Notes: a model not told the origin generated them from the letters alone. 64,000 nt of DNA from Paraspadella gotoi (GCA_051294375.1 CM119269.1:2207601-2271600), one strand, 5' to 3'; shown: positions 1-12,430, counted from the first letter of the stretch. Program-made: numbers and translations.

Positions 1-260
1 TTATTATGTTGTGGTGAATCCAGAATTCGCCTTCCGTATAGCTTGGTGGCTTGGACAGCTAAGTACTCGTTCACCAACCGTGAGTTTCGTGTTCAATCCC
101 CTCACGTTCACGCTGGTTGAAGTGTGATGGTGTCGGCATAAACACGCCAGTGACATGGGGTGGTCACTGCAGGTCCAAAGCCCTGAATGCCAGCTGTCGG
201 GAGATGCCTCACACCCCAGGCATCACACATGTCCCTCCGTGCCATAATGACAAACTTAAA
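1..260 (+). mobile_element. tRNA-derived SINE, family 1
   Basis: A tRNA-like head is visible: an A-box-like TAGCTTGGTGG near 38 and a B-box-like GTTCAATCC near 91-99, followed by a body containing GTGACATGGGGTGGTCACTG and GGGAGATGCCTCAC. The same units recur near 5060-5165, 5736-5840, 6819-6900 and, reversed, 29340-29580, so this is a dispersed element and not a tRNA gene. The left end may lie outside the window. Several copies are truncated or split. Confidence 0.7.
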
Positions 261-379
261 ATGAAAATATATTTTTTTAAATTATCGCGAAATTTTCTGG
301 TAATTTTTCATTTATAGTATAATTTATATTACCTAGAAACTAAATATAACTGAACGTTCAGTTTCAGATCATCACTATC

Positions 380-3300
380 ATGATTATGGCTTCTGGTTTA
401 GAATCTTCACAGAATACAGACAATTCCAATGATCGAATTCTCGAAGGTAATTTTCTTTCTTTCTTTTTCTTCTTTCCGCATTATCTGATATTTTTGCGAA
501 TACTAAATATTTGTTTTTTGAGAAATGTAAATAATTATCATAGTATGGCTTTTCGTTTCTAGGTACAAAAAAAAATTAATGCCAAATGACATAATGACTG
601 AATTAGTTGCTCGAAATTCTTTCGTTTCTTTCACCGTGTTTGTTAAAATCACAATATATTTTTACAGAACAATCGTTCACTCCACATCCACGTCGTGCAA
701 TGGCGTCACTTTGGATTTTTATGGTTCTGTTTGGCGTCACCGGAAACGGTTGTGTCATTTACATCTTCACCAAATTTAAAAATATGAGAACAGTGACCAA
801 TCGGTAAATTTAAAAAAATGTACAGAGGTCCAGCTCTAATGGGACTAATTTCAAGTGCTTATTGCACAAAAACAATTTATGATAGAGGGAAAAAGAGACT
901 ATTTTTGTTAACTAAGCTAAATTTTCTTTCGATCGCTATTCAAAATGTCTGGATAATCCAACAGCAAATACTGTAATTAAAGCTTTTTGCATAACATGTC
1001 AAATTTTTTGGCGCCGCTTCCTTAAAAAAAATTTGAAATTTAGGAAATTTTGCCAAAAATCAAGATGAAAGATAGAAATAGGGACTTTTGGCCCCTCAGT
1101 TTTTCTGACTGCAATCCTCCTCATTAATGAAAATATAGGATAGAGAAGCAAAATGTTCCACTGTCAACTTTTTGACAGCAACAATAGTGACAGAAATGAC
1201 AGCATTCCCGATGGGCACGGTCGGAAAAGCTTATGCTTCTTTGAACGTTTGTAGAAGGTCATTGTTTCTGAAGGTAAATCTTTTTAATTGATTGTATTGT
1301 CATTACAATTTTTTACAAGTGTACGTACTAATTTTAATTGATTTTTATTATTTACCTGACATTGTATTAATTCATTTTTTTCATTGATTTTGTGTTTTAG
1401 ATAAGAAAAAAAGTATTTCTTTAATCAACAACGACGGTTTATTAAAAATCAGACATGAGCTGATGAAGATTTGTAATGCAAAGTCGAAACATGTCTAATT
1501 CTTAATAAACCATCGTTGATTAAAGAAATTCTTTTTTCTCATCTATTTACCTGTCCAAACGATTTTTTAAAGTTAGTCCCAAAAATCTGGACCTTCCTGT
1601 ATGTAACCACGTCGTTATTTTATAAAACTTAATCGTAAAATCATCCTGCAGTTTCTAAATGTAACGAAGGATGGTAATACAAGTTTACATGTGCCAAGTA
1701 AACAAGGAGCTAAATAATGATATATTAAATAAAATCATGATAATAGTTTCATGCCAAACCCACAGTCATATCGTAAACCTCGCCATCACAGACGTGACTT
1801 TTTTAGTCTTCTGTCAGCCGCTCAAAATCATTTTATTCCCAAAAAAACAACAAAATTGATAAAAGTTTCATACTAAACCCACAGTTACATCGTAAACCTC
1901 GCCATCACAGACGTGACTTTCTTAGTCTTCTGTGTGCCGCTCACAATCTTCTATTACCTCAATCAGAATTGGCCCTTCGGAGACGCAGTCTGCAAAGCTT
2001 CTATCTACATGGCCTATGTTACGCTGCAGGTAGTTATCACCCGTAAAATTTTTTGAATACTTTTTTTCATAATTTGATTTCTTTTCGAATTAAGGCTACT
2101 TGTTTAACTCTGGCTGCCATGACGATCGACAGGTACCGAGCTGCGGCGCAAAAAAAAGTAGCCACTTTTTCAAATCGAAAGAAACCGTATCAGATGGCTG
2201 AATTCTACAAAGATATAGAAATATAAAACAACTTATTGAAAGATAAAGCGATGAGTCCAAGTCCCAATAAAATCGAGGAAAGCGTTCGAAAGTTATAGGA
2301 CAAAAAAGTCGATTGGTACAAAAATCTGGAAATAAAAATAGTTTTCGTCAAAAAGAAATAATGAATTTTCCTTATTAAAAAAATGTTTATAATACATGAA
2401 ATTGGCTGAACAAATTCAGCATAAAATATCTGTAAGGATAGGTGTCAACCATTTTTAACCTTAATCCTATTAAAATAAGTAAGGAAACTGTATAGAAAAA
2501 CAATCAGTCAGTTAAAGAAGTATCAACTTAACCTCCAAAAATGACTTTCCCAATTCCGTTTTCAGACTGACTTATTGCTGAATGCTACTTACTGCCTGAA
2601 CCAAAATAGCTATACTTTTCATAAATATTTTCTCAAAATTAAAAAAGAACTAGTGGGATATTTAAATTAAAGCTAACTTTTTTTTGCGCCGCAGTGTAAT
2701 GGTAGTTACCAGTTGATAATGAAAGGGAGTAAGGGAGTACGTCTACTTCTTCTCTCCATTTTCGACTGACTAGATACTACGCCATTTGCCACCCATTTGC
2801 CTCGTTGAGACATCGTCGCCCGATCGTAGCGATACTCGTCAGCGTGGGTGTATGGGCTCTTAGTTTTCCCCTGTCTACGCCCTATTTACTTTACAGCGAA
2901 ATCATGTAAGCAAAAATAAGATCATGAGGTTACAATCACAACCGCCGCAATAAAAGTAATGAATAAAACTAAATAACTAAACACAAACTCACAGCTCACA
3001 TAAATTTCTGCTAACCTATTGACTCCAGGGAAATTCCAGATGGTTCAGTCGCCTGCCTCGAAAACTGGAACAAAACTGGAAATGCATTTTGGATCGGGTA
3101 AGGAAATATGGCTGTAGATAAAGGCTTGATGACAATTATATCGGTACATACAGAGAGACGGATGGGTCGGCTAACTCAATTGACTACAGAACTGTAGATC
3201 AAAATCCGCTCCGGAAGTACGGACCGTTCTTTAATCAAATAGAAAGCTTGTTCGCAACTTTAGCAATAATAAATCGAATCATTATATATTAAATTTTGTT

Positions 3301-6300
3301 TAGCGGAAGCGTTACTATCTACACAGTGATTATTTCCTACGCGCTTCCGCTGTTGGTCATCTTCGTTTGCTATGGCAAAATCCTCAATGCCTTGTGGACA
3401 AGAAGAAATGCGACAAAAGCGGTATGAAATAAAATTAATGAAATGATATGAAATAAAATATTTGTTTACTTTTTTACACAACAAACACATGGCTTACAAC
3501 AAACACATGGTTTAAAAATGAGAACAAGGATTTTCGATTTTTACACTACGCAGAGTGTATTGAATTTTGTAACAATTGGCGCCAAACGGTAACTCACAAA
3601 CATGCAAAAAGAAAAATACAGAAAGCGATGAGAAAAGGCATAATAGATCCCTTATAAAAGAGATTTGATCCTCTCCACTACTTAATATACTTCTTGGCCT
3701 TCCACGCGTCCAGCTCCTTTTTGTACTTGTCCTTGTTTGCTTTGGCTTTTTTCTCGTAGGGTTCCTTCTCTGCGGCGGACATAGCCTTCCACTTGGGTCC
3801 TAGCTCCTTCATAACTTGGCTTACCTGAACAATTATTGAAACATTAGGTTATACCACCTCATTGATAGGGATGCCAGTTGTTATTATCTTGTGTGATGGA
3901 GGCCCAAGCCAAAGTCAGGGGCAAGATAGAATGAAATATTGTATGAATTAATGTACCAATTTCATAATAATTTTGCTTTTATTGAAGTTTTTAATGCCTT
4001 TTTGGGTAGAATTTTACTTTTGCCGACTGGGGTTTTGGCTTTTTTTTTTTAATTTAAAAATAAATATTATATAAAAAAATTATTACCTAATTACCTTAAC
4101 CCTAAACCACCCTAACCCTAAACCGCCATTAACACTAACTCCCTCTAACCCCAGTCTGCGAAAACATATTATATCCCTTTTGGTTTAGTTTTTTCAATAC
4201 ATTGTAAATTTTCTATGATTTTTTTTTTTAACAAAATTTATACTAAGAATTATCGCCATTTCAACTTACCTTATTTCCCTTTTTCTTTATTTTCGCCGAC
4301 TCGTCATGGAGGAATAAAGCGTAAGCGCGCATTGCTGGTTTAACCGGAGCAGGTCCAGCGTCATGAATACCCATATTTTATGATTTTGGTGAAATTCAAA
4401 AAAAGTAGAAGCACCTAATAAAAAAAGTATAAAAATTAAGCACTCAAGTATGAGACGACGAAGAGACAACTATGTAAATTATTATTACTTTTTAAATCGG
4501 TTGCAATCCTAAACTTTTTCGTAGAATTTTTGCAAAATTTGGTCGGCTTTCTTTGTCTCGAGATGGGAACGAGAGCGTCTTGCGTTGCTTAGAGACCAAA
4601 AAACAAATGAATTCACAGAATTGTCAGAATGGAGACAAATTTTTTTCATGCCATAAAATTAGGGCATTTGACATACACTTCAATTTACAAAATCGATTTA
4701 ATAATGTCATCAAAATAATCCATTGCATTGAGCGGTTGCACAATATAGAATTCGACTAAGAGTTTTAATTATTAAATCACAATTAAATTTCACAAATTAA
4801 ATCACAATTAAATTTTACAATTTTCTGTAATCAAGCCTGATGTAAGAATTAACTTTTTTTTAGGAATCGTTACGAGTCTTCAAAAGGATTAAAAATCGAA
4901 TGAACTTGGAGCGAAGCTCTTCCGCGGGTACTCGACCAATATTTTTATTTCTTTTAGTTTTCTTTAAATCATGCACCGACTTCTCGACTTCGTAGAGACT
5001 ATATTGAGTCACAACTTTGTAGATAGTCTCTAATCGTAAATTTGCTTCCCGTTTATCTTAATGAAGCCAAGTATAGCTAAGATTAGTTAAGTACTCGCTT
5101 ACCAACCGTGAGTTCCGGAATCAATCCCCTCACGATTGCGCTGGTTAAGTTTGATGGTACCTGTATAAACACTATATTTAGATATGAGATAGTATGATTA
5201 ACTAATACAAAAAATATTTTATTCATATTGTTTCGGGAACAGAATAGTAAAATATATATTTGTAATAATATTCTTATAAAATAGTAAATTTTAAAAATAT
5301 ATTTTTTAAAACTTTTAATAAAGATTCAGATTCTTTATAAAAAGTTGAATCAAAAATATAAAACATGTTATTAAAAATTCTGTCATCTTCACCATTTAAA
5401 ACGATAATTTTTTTATTCTTTATAATAAAAACTTATATATGTTAAAATGTTTTAATCATTTTTTGCGATCTAAACATTAAAATATCATATAACATATTTT
5501 ATAAAAGTTTTTTTATTTTTTTACAGCGAATCCAAATCTGTTTTTAAAAATAAAAAACAAATATTTTAAAATTTAACAATTTTATAAGGATATTACTACT
5601 TAAATAATTGAATTTACTATACTGTTATGCTAACAAAATTTTTAAAAGGATTTAAAATTTATTAATTATATATCCATAGGCAGCAAAAAAATGATGTTCA
5701 ATCGCTCAATCTTTTCATCACTCCACCCTAATAAACATGCCAGTGACATAGGGGGTCACTGGAAGTCCAAAGCCCATAGCGCCAGCTGTCGGGAGATGTT
5801 TCACTCCTCCGGCATCGCACACGTTTCTTTGTTGGCATAAATTATTATTTTTATTATTATTATTATTATGCCATTGTGTAAAGACTTTTGTTTTCGTTGT
5901 TTTTAGTATTATTATTTTTATTCTTTGCCAAAACAAATCAAATTGTTTTTCTCCTAATTATTATTATGGCATAATACATCGGTTTTGTTTTTCTCGGCAA
6001 TTTTAGACTTGTTAAACTTAAAGCGAAGTTGGAATAGTTGAAAGGTTATCACCGTTATGAGTAATACACCAAGTAAACGTCACAACGCTTTCAATTTTCA
6101 TTCATGACATTGACAGATCTTGAATTCAAATGTTTTCAATGAAATTTTCAGGAGACAAAATTTCCGAAGCAGAATCGAAGGACTCGCTTGAAATAGAGGT
6201 GAATGACCTTATTTCTACCAGTAGTGAGAACTGTGAAGTTAAGAATGATCGATGAGTGAATAGTGAGTCACGTATATACCTCGAAGAATTGAATTTTTTT

Positions 6301-9300
6301 TTCTATGTATAGTTGTATACTATGTATTCTGTTGTATACTGTTGTATAGTGTTGCCAATAACATGCGATCATTAAAGTTTAATGCGTTTGTACCTTTTAA
6401 ATTTAATTCATTTTTTTCATTTCTTACAGAAATGTAGTCGACCGAATGATATTCGATTCGTCTCACTTTCGGGAATTTCCACTACAACAGACCTGCACAA
6501 GCGACAAAGAATTAAGGTGTTTAATTCGTAATAAATAGTAATAAATCACATTTTTAATGGGATGAAGCTAAACTGTGAAAAATTATTATTACGAAATATA
6601 CAGGTTACGAAGATGGTGGGATTAGTGATAGGATTGTTCATGGTGTGCTGGGCACCGGCTCATAGTATGAATCTCTGGATGAAACTCGATCCGAATTTTC
6701 CACGAACATCGGCGGTCTATTATTTAAAAATGACGTTTCACACAATCTCTTATCTCAACAGGTAATGACGAATCGGACGGAGGTCAAGTGTCTGTTGATA
6801 TAATTATAATAGGAACCGTGTGGCGAATCCTAAATTCGCCTCCCGTATAGCTTGGTGAAAGTCAGACATGGGGTGGTCTCTGCAGATCCAAATCCCTGAA
6901 ATAAGGGAATATGGTCCTTTTATACAGTAAGATTTTTATCGTTTGCAACATTTCGTGACGGCAATTCTAATAATATCTAATTATCTATGCAATCGTAAAA
7001 TTGTAATAGTTTACTGATAGTCGGTTTTGAAGATCTCTCAATGAAGTGGTATAATGTTTCAAAGAATGTTTCAATTGTATGAAAAGACCACTCCTTTAAG
7101 GGAAATAATATATTGTTCTCCGCCCAGCATCAAAGATATAAGAAAAATAAAGTTTTTATAAAAGAAATCTATGTGTGCTATTAAAAGTAGTTATAAAATT
7201 CTTTATATTTTACTGTAAATTTTGAAAATTAAAAAAAATAAAAAATCACCTGTTATTTGTTAAAAAGATTATCTCATTTTTTTTTAAAGTTACAAAGCAC
7301 CAAACTTCATTATAGCCGAGAAGTTAATACTAAAGACATGAAATTGGTACAACTAATATAAAAACATATTAGAATTATATAAAGGTTGGTTTAATTTGAA
7401 AGCTTGCAGAGACCTGCTATATCATTATTTTGTCAAATTGAGGGAGGCCTTAAAGTTGAAACCACCATAACCTGTTCAAAGTCAGGGGTAAGAAAGCTGA
7501 ATGAATGGATAATTTCATATTAGTTGTACCAAGTTCATAAAAGAAATAAAATAGGGCAACAGACAGAACGACCGGAATGTGATTTACTCACGGCGCAACT
7601 AAAAATGAAAAAGAGGAGGAATAACGAACGTGACAATCTAATCTAAAAGTATAAAGAAACTTGGAAAAAAAACCTGATATTATAATTATTATATTTTGTT
7701 TTCAGCATTCTCAATCCCCTGATTTATGCATTTATGGGCGACAATTTCCGTAAACATTTTATACGCGTTCTCTGCCAATGTCGTGGAGGTGAGAACGGAT
7801 AAAATAATTGAGGTCATGATGATCCCGTGAACTTTTAAACTTGCGAACTTCTGCCCCTCAACTCCCTTTTAAACGATTTTTTTTTCGGTCACGTTTTTTT
7901 GTTCACGTTTAACTCTTTTTTTTCAATTACGTCTTAGTACGTACTGATTCCAACCAAAAGAGTAATCTCAGATTCTAAATAAAAGTCAAGTGGATTTATA
8001 CCCGAAAAAAAACTGATAATCATCGCAGCGAATATCTCCTTAAAACTTTTCACTAGACACAACAAACAAGACGGGGACCGCACGTTGGTGGCGAAGGAAT
8101 GAAGACGATGGAAGATGGTCGGAGCGACGTCAGCCTTCCAGGACGATCAGTAAATAATGGTTTGGAGTTCGGGTGAAAAGAGAATGGCGATGCGGTCTCC
8201 TTGAGTTAAGGTCAATTTGAATGGTTTTTTTTTTTAGGCGAGGAAATGTAATTGAGTAAAAATTATGTCGGGCCGGGATTTAAAAGAATTTTGTAATGTA
8301 AAAAGAACTTTTACCCGGATATGAAAGGAACGTGAAACCGGTAAGTTGAGATAGGTGGTCTTGAGAGTCAAAGAATGTTTCAATTGTATGAAAAGACCAC
8401 TCCCTTAAGTATTAGATCGGGGAATACTTATTGTACTCCGCACTAGCATCAAAATACAAGAAGCTGAATTTTATGAAATTGGTACAACCAATATAAAAAT
8501 TATCCATTCATTTAATAAATAAGCTATCTTGCCCCTGACTTTGGACAGGCTTTGGTGGTTTAAGGCCTCCATCACTCTTACAAGATAATTACATAGCAGG
8601 TCCCTGCAAGCTTTCGATCAAGACTCTCTCACAGTCCCGTTTATTTACTCCCAGAGTACCTGGCTTCCTGCATAATAGCATCAAAATACAAGGAGCTGAA
8701 TTTTATGAAATTGGTACAACCAATATAAAAATTATCCATTCATTTAATAAATAAGCTATCTATTTTTGAAAATTGTTCGTTTGGTCGAGTAAAAATTTTA
8801 AAATATATTGATGATGCTTAAATTTAGTTTTAAGCTTAAAATATAAGCCTTTAGTTGGCTTTATAATTTTTACCTACTTTATGAACGAGTTTAAAATGAA
8901 TCATTTTGAAATATATTTGAAGCTCAGAGCGAATATTGTAAAATTAAAAATAAATAATTTCATACATGTAATTTTAAAATTTTGATTTAATACCAAATAT
9001 AAATTTCGAGTTTTTAATACGCTTTAATGCACAGAGTCATAGTTACTAGTAGTATGGAATTCCGGTAATTATTACAGTTTTAAAATAGATATGGAAAGAG
9101 ATCACACTAATGAAGAATTTTATTCCTTAATTATCGCCGCAAGAAACTTACATCGGGTTCTTCAGTCTCGCCAAAGCTCTTTTTCAAAATACTTATTTTA
9201 TGTAAAATGATTAAAGTTCAAAGTCATTTGTCAAAATAATCTGTATACCTTTGAAGTTTTGAAGTTATACAATAAGCATTCCATATTTGGATCAACTCAT

Positions 9301-9657
9301 TAATAGCAAAATTATTAAACAAATAAATAACATGCTTTATAACTAATTATACCAATTTTTTTTATATTTTGAGCCAGCGCGAAAAATAAAATTCAACCCG
9401 AACACAATTATTTTTCATTATATCTTAATATATATAAATATATATATGTAATTGTAAGCTTGACTAAATTCCACCAATTTAAACAGCGGCCATTACTGCA
9501 GAAACCAAGTCATTCGCCTCACAACCCAAAGGTCTGGGTTTCTATACCGGTGGAGGCACAGGGATAACAATTATTCTGTATAAAGTGTATATTATTTTAT
9601 TTTATTTCAGCTACGTCGATTCGATATGTGGCGACGAACGCAGTTTCCCAAAAATAA
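380..9657 (+). CDS. Class A (rhodopsin-like) neuropeptide-type G-protein-coupled receptor, 13 exons
   Basis: Seven-helix plasma-membrane receptor. My joined exons are 380-446, 668-803, 1885-2029, 2095-2132, 2774-2905, 3029-3097, 3304-3421, 4864-4927, 6152-6198, 6430-6516, 6604-6761, 7706-7788 and 9611-9657. They stay in frame throughout and give 396 residues. Diagnostic motifs are all present: GVTGNGCVIYIF in TM1, NLAITD in TM2, the extracellular NQNWPFGDAVCK cysteine region, DRYYAICHP after TM3, FMVCWAPAH in TM6 and NPLIYAF in TM7. The WPFG loop and DRYYAI resemble galanin, allatostatin-A and kisspeptin receptors. That subfamily call is inference, and the ligand cannot be read from sequence. 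If the last intron is not removed, translation stops at 7800-7802 instead, losing the final 15 or so residues. An intron at 3422-4863 contains an antisense HMG-box gene, and intron 2 contains a MITE and a broken extra copy of exon 3. Confidence 0.9.
823..1599. mobile_element. TA-flanked MITE (mariner-like) inside GPCR intron 2
   Basis: The left end CAGAGGTCCAGCTC and the reverse complement of the right end, CAGGAAGGTCCAGATT, form imperfect terminal inverted repeats that continue into GGGACTAA on both sides. Both ends abut a TA (821-822 and 1600-1601), the usual target duplication of Tc1/mariner-type elements. No transposase is present. A related 425 bp copy lies at 44674-45098. A separate foldback sequence is nested inside at about 1399-1545. 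Confidence 0.75.
1399..1545. repeat. Near-perfect foldback (hairpin) nested in a MITE
   Basis: Two arms of about 55 bp are inverted copies of each other: the left begins GATAAGAAAAAAAGTATTTC and the right ends GAAATTCTTTTTTCTCATC. They are separated by a loop of about 30 bp. The arms include CTTTAATCAAC...GGTTTATTAA and its complement. Transcribed within the GPCR intron it would form a long hairpin. No coding capacity. Confidence 0.8.
1750..1858 (+). pseudogene. Broken duplicate of GPCR exon 3
   Basis: This stretch repeats the acceptor and first 85 or so bases of the true exon at 1885-2029. It has the same ACCCACAG acceptor and again encodes IVNLAITDVTFLVFC. It then diverges: the functional copy continues VPLTIFYYLNQNWPFG, while this one reads QPLKIILFPKKQQN and a stop at 1857-1859. 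Splicing it in place of the real exon would truncate the receptor after TM2. It is either a decaying tandem exon duplication or a poison exon. Confidence 0.8.
3678..4374 (-). CDS. Single HMG-box protein (HMGB/SSRP1-type box), nested in GPCR intron
   Basis: Two exons, 4374-4270 and 3824-3678, joined at a clean GT-AG intron, give 83 residues and a stop. The protein is almost entirely one HMG box: the start PVKPAMRAYALFLHDE matches the PxRPxxAYxxF helix 1 entry, LGPKWKAMSAAEKEPYEKKA is the core, and it ends in lysine-rich KKELDAWKAKKYIK. HMG boxes bend DNA in chromatin. No second box or acidic tail is present, so it resembles the short HMGB/NHP6-like type. The whole gene lies within the GPCR intron 3422-4863 on the opposite strand. 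The ATG at 4374 begins right before the box, so little N-terminus can be missing. Confidence 0.88.
4030..4165. repeat. Dispersed repeat with degenerate CCCTAA telomere-like units
   Basis: Within the HMG-gene intron, units such as CCTTAACCCTAAACC and CCCTAACCCTAAACCGCC are flanked by an AT-rich ATTACCTAATTA block. The same block and units recur in reverse orientation at about 63870-63960. It is therefore a dispersed repeat carrying TTAGGG-like motifs and not a chromosome end. Confidence 0.6.
5060..5840 (+). mobile_element. Split or fragmentary SINE family 1 copies around an AT-rich foldback insertion
   Basis: The tRNA-like head (ACCAACCGTGAGTTCCGGAA, then TCAATCCCCTCACG) is at about 5098-5140. 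The body (CCAGTGACATAGGGGGTCAC, GCCAGCTGTCGGGAGATG) is at about 5738-5800. Between them lie some 560 bp of AT-rich sequence with internal inverted repeats related to other foldbacks in this window (GATTCAGATT near 5323, AATCCAAATCTG near 5529). The simplest reading is one SINE interrupted by a foldback element. Confidence 0.55.
7040..8765. repeat. Cluster of dispersed repeat copies in the last GPCR intron
   Basis: Shared words include TGTCCAAAGTCAGGGGCAAG (or its complement), GAAATTGGTACAACCAATAT and AAAGACCACTCC. Copies are near 7060-7150, 7390-7560 and 8370-8600. The stretches 8437-8530 and 8672-8760 are nearly identical direct repeats of about 85 bp. Further copies of this family lie near 3885-3970, 31545-31610 and 36600-36740. 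No coding potential. Confidence 0.65.
9465..9575 (+). mobile_element. Truncated tRNA-derived SINE, family 2
   Basis: The segment shares CAGCGGCCA, AAGTCATTCGCCTC, CCAAAGGTC and a B-box-like GGGTTTCTATACC with fuller copies at 35500-35720 and 57540-57750. It ends early relative to those copies. It lies just upstream of the last GPCR exon. Confidence 0.6.
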
Positions 9658-9659
9658 AT

Positions 9660-12430
9660 ATATTTTAACTACGAACTAACGAGATTTGTTTCTTTAAATC
9701 GTTTTTGTAACCGTTTTAAAATTTATTTTACTATTATTAACTGCCTGTGGCGTCTTCTACATGCAGTTTAAATTTGTTTTGCCCAAATACAAGTATAAAA
9801 ACGCAGAGTAATTTGTATATTATATTTTTTTTCGCAGTATTTATAATTGTTAAAACTACGCAGTTTTTAATCAGTGGAAACATTAATTATCAACTTAATT
9901 CACTTCTGGTTTTCGCACCACGCATACAAGATAACTCGATCGGCGAGTTGTTACGACCCAAGTATTTCTCCTTTCAAACTGGAGTGGATTTTGGAGTCGT
10001 CGGCTCAGGAGCGAATAAAAGCAACTCTCGGAGAAGTCTCTTTACTTCATTTGACGCAAGCCTCGCGAAATAAACTTCGATTTTCCATAAATATAAGTTC
10101 GTCGTTCAAACGTGTTCATCCTAATCGTTGATCGCTACACGATGAATGGTTTCGAACTAACTCTTCACATTTTTTCCGGTGAGTTTTGGACATTGGGCTT
10201 GTTCTGATATCCGATATTAACATTAACATTTTCCCAGTATGTATCCCTATCAGAGCTTACGATTCTACTTAGTATTATCCTTGAGAAAATAAAAATTGAA
10301 AAAAATTACCCATTCCACCCCTTTCTGTTCAGCCTTTGAGATATTATAAGGTTCTCATTAATGATTTTCTTACAGAAATGATCTATTTAGAAAACTAGGG
10401 CAGGAAGTTATATAACCTTGTGTTGTATAGATGCTCCCTCTATTTCCATAAGAATATAATATTTTTCAGATTTAGATTATCAAAAACAAAAATTAATAAA
10501 AAATAATAATAAAAATTTAAAAAAATAGAATTTGTAATATATAATTTTAATGAATATTATAAAATTTAAAACTTAAAATATGAAAATTGCAAAATTACTT
10601 GTTTCACTAATTGAAAAAATCCGAAAATATTTATTTTTAAGACCTACTTTATCCTTAACAGCTACTGGAGACTATTTGCTACTGCGCAACATCAAAGACA
10701 TCTAAAAAGCGAAGACCAATATTCCCTCAGAATCCCCGACATTCCGCGTAGTTGCATTGCTTTTATTCAATTAGTACTTTCTCAAGTCTTTCAAAGAGGT
10801 GAGAAAAAATAATTTCATTCTCTTGATACGACGCTGATTGAAAATGCTACATTACCGACCAAAATTAAACATTGCATCCTAAATTCCGAGTAAGAATGAA
10901 ATCTCTGATCGTGGTTCTATATTAAATATGTAAAAAGTTAAATGTTCATCAATACTAGTTAAATTATTTCAACCTCAACAAGAAATGAACTTGAATAGTG
11001 CATGATCCCGGGCACAAAGAAAAGAAAGAGAAAGAAAAAGAAATTCGTTCAAAAATTATCTAAAAAAACAAGACACGTGAACGGGTCGTGAAAGCTTTTT
11101 GGGCCGGCGGACCGATGGGCCGGCGGATCGATCGGGTTTTTTTTTACTTAAACTTGGTGTTCAACTTCAAGGCAAAGACTAATCCGTATTGAATTAAACC
11201 TCATTTTTCTTCTTCTCTTGATTCACCTCATGGGCCAATTGATCTTGAGATTTCCGCGGATTTAGTTGCACAAAACAATGAAACAGATGTAAAAAGAGTA
11301 AAGAGACCTTGAAGGAGTTAATACTCGCTAGCCCTCAATACCAACAAAAATAAAAGTTAGGAATCAAAATTTAGCAATAAAATCTTAAAAATTATGCTAT
11401 TAATGAATATTTATTTGTTTTTATTATGGTAATATCCCAGTCAGTTGTATTTAGTATAATGTCGAAATTTCAAAATCATTTTAGATTCTGAAGAAATTCT
11501 GATTCCTCATAATTAATTAAAAAAATATAAACTTTTTCAAATAGAAAAAAGTTAATTTCTAAGCTGAAAGTCAAAAATCGGTATTTTAAGTATGGTTATT
11601 ACATTTTTAACCACTTTAATGAAAGCACATTTTAAAAATTATAATTTCTTTTATAATAATTTATAATAATATTATAATTTTTTTTATCAATCCGTTCTGA
11701 AAGAGAGAGAGAGAGAGCGCAAATCGTTTTCAGACGAATCGGCAGCAGCAGAGGCACCCAGAAAAAAAGAAAGAAATCAAAAGGCAGCAACAGAAGCAGC
11801 AGGAGAAAAGAAATATGAAAATAAAAGAGAAAATTTGTTTGTTTTGATAAAACGTAAACAAAACATATTTAATAACTCAATTTTAAGCACATCGATGATG
11901 AGAAGCTGTATATAAATTTTCAGCTTCATACACCCAAATTTAATCATAAAAAAGGCGATCTAAAATTTGGAACGACGACGAGGACGACGCCACTTATGGG
12001 CAAAAGCGATACAATATCGTCGCAATCGCTTAGATGCAAACATAAAAACAAACTTAATTTGTATTGTAAAGGGGTAATTTTCTGGGGGCCCAGAGCCCAC
12101 AAACAATTTCAGGACGGGCCCCCAGCGGGTCTGAAAATGTTTTTTTCGTTAGCAGCCTTGATTCCGGAACCTTTAATTCGGCAATGGGCTTGCTACCGGT
12201 GGTCATACCGATCCTTAACAAATAGTCCCAGCTCCTTGCTAATGAGTGAAGCGTTGTCAACGCTTAACTAATAGTCCCAATAGTCTCAACGGCGTTAAGA
12301 GTAGATATATTATATCACAATAATAGAGCAATAGTAGAGCAAAACTGAAAAGTACCATATTGAACTTGAATTTCAGGCGCATTTCTGTGATTTTATCATC
12401 ACTGGGCGACGTAGATTGAGGCGCAAGCAT
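9660..12430. other. AT-rich spacer, no gene recognised
   Basis: Short frames are present (for example 9747-10073) but have no recognisable domain, and the first overlaps the expected GPCR 3' untranslated region. The stretch contains AT-rich inverted-repeat debris, a (GA)n run at about 11700-11717 and a GACGAC run near 11970-11990. I see no RNA gene. Confidence 0.5.

Noticed and set aside
38-110. A possible tRNA gene (A- and B-box-like motifs)
   Set aside because: No clean acceptor stem or cloverleaf, and the same unit recurs with a constant non-tRNA body, so it is a SINE.
4090-4145. Telomere or interstitial telomeric array
   Set aside because: Only a few degenerate units, with the same flanks as a second copy at 63.9 kb; a dispersed repeat explains it.
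9747-10073. A 108-codon + strand frame after the last GPCR exon
   Set aside because: Low-complexity, unrecognised, and in the expected 3' untranslated region of the receptor; no splice support.
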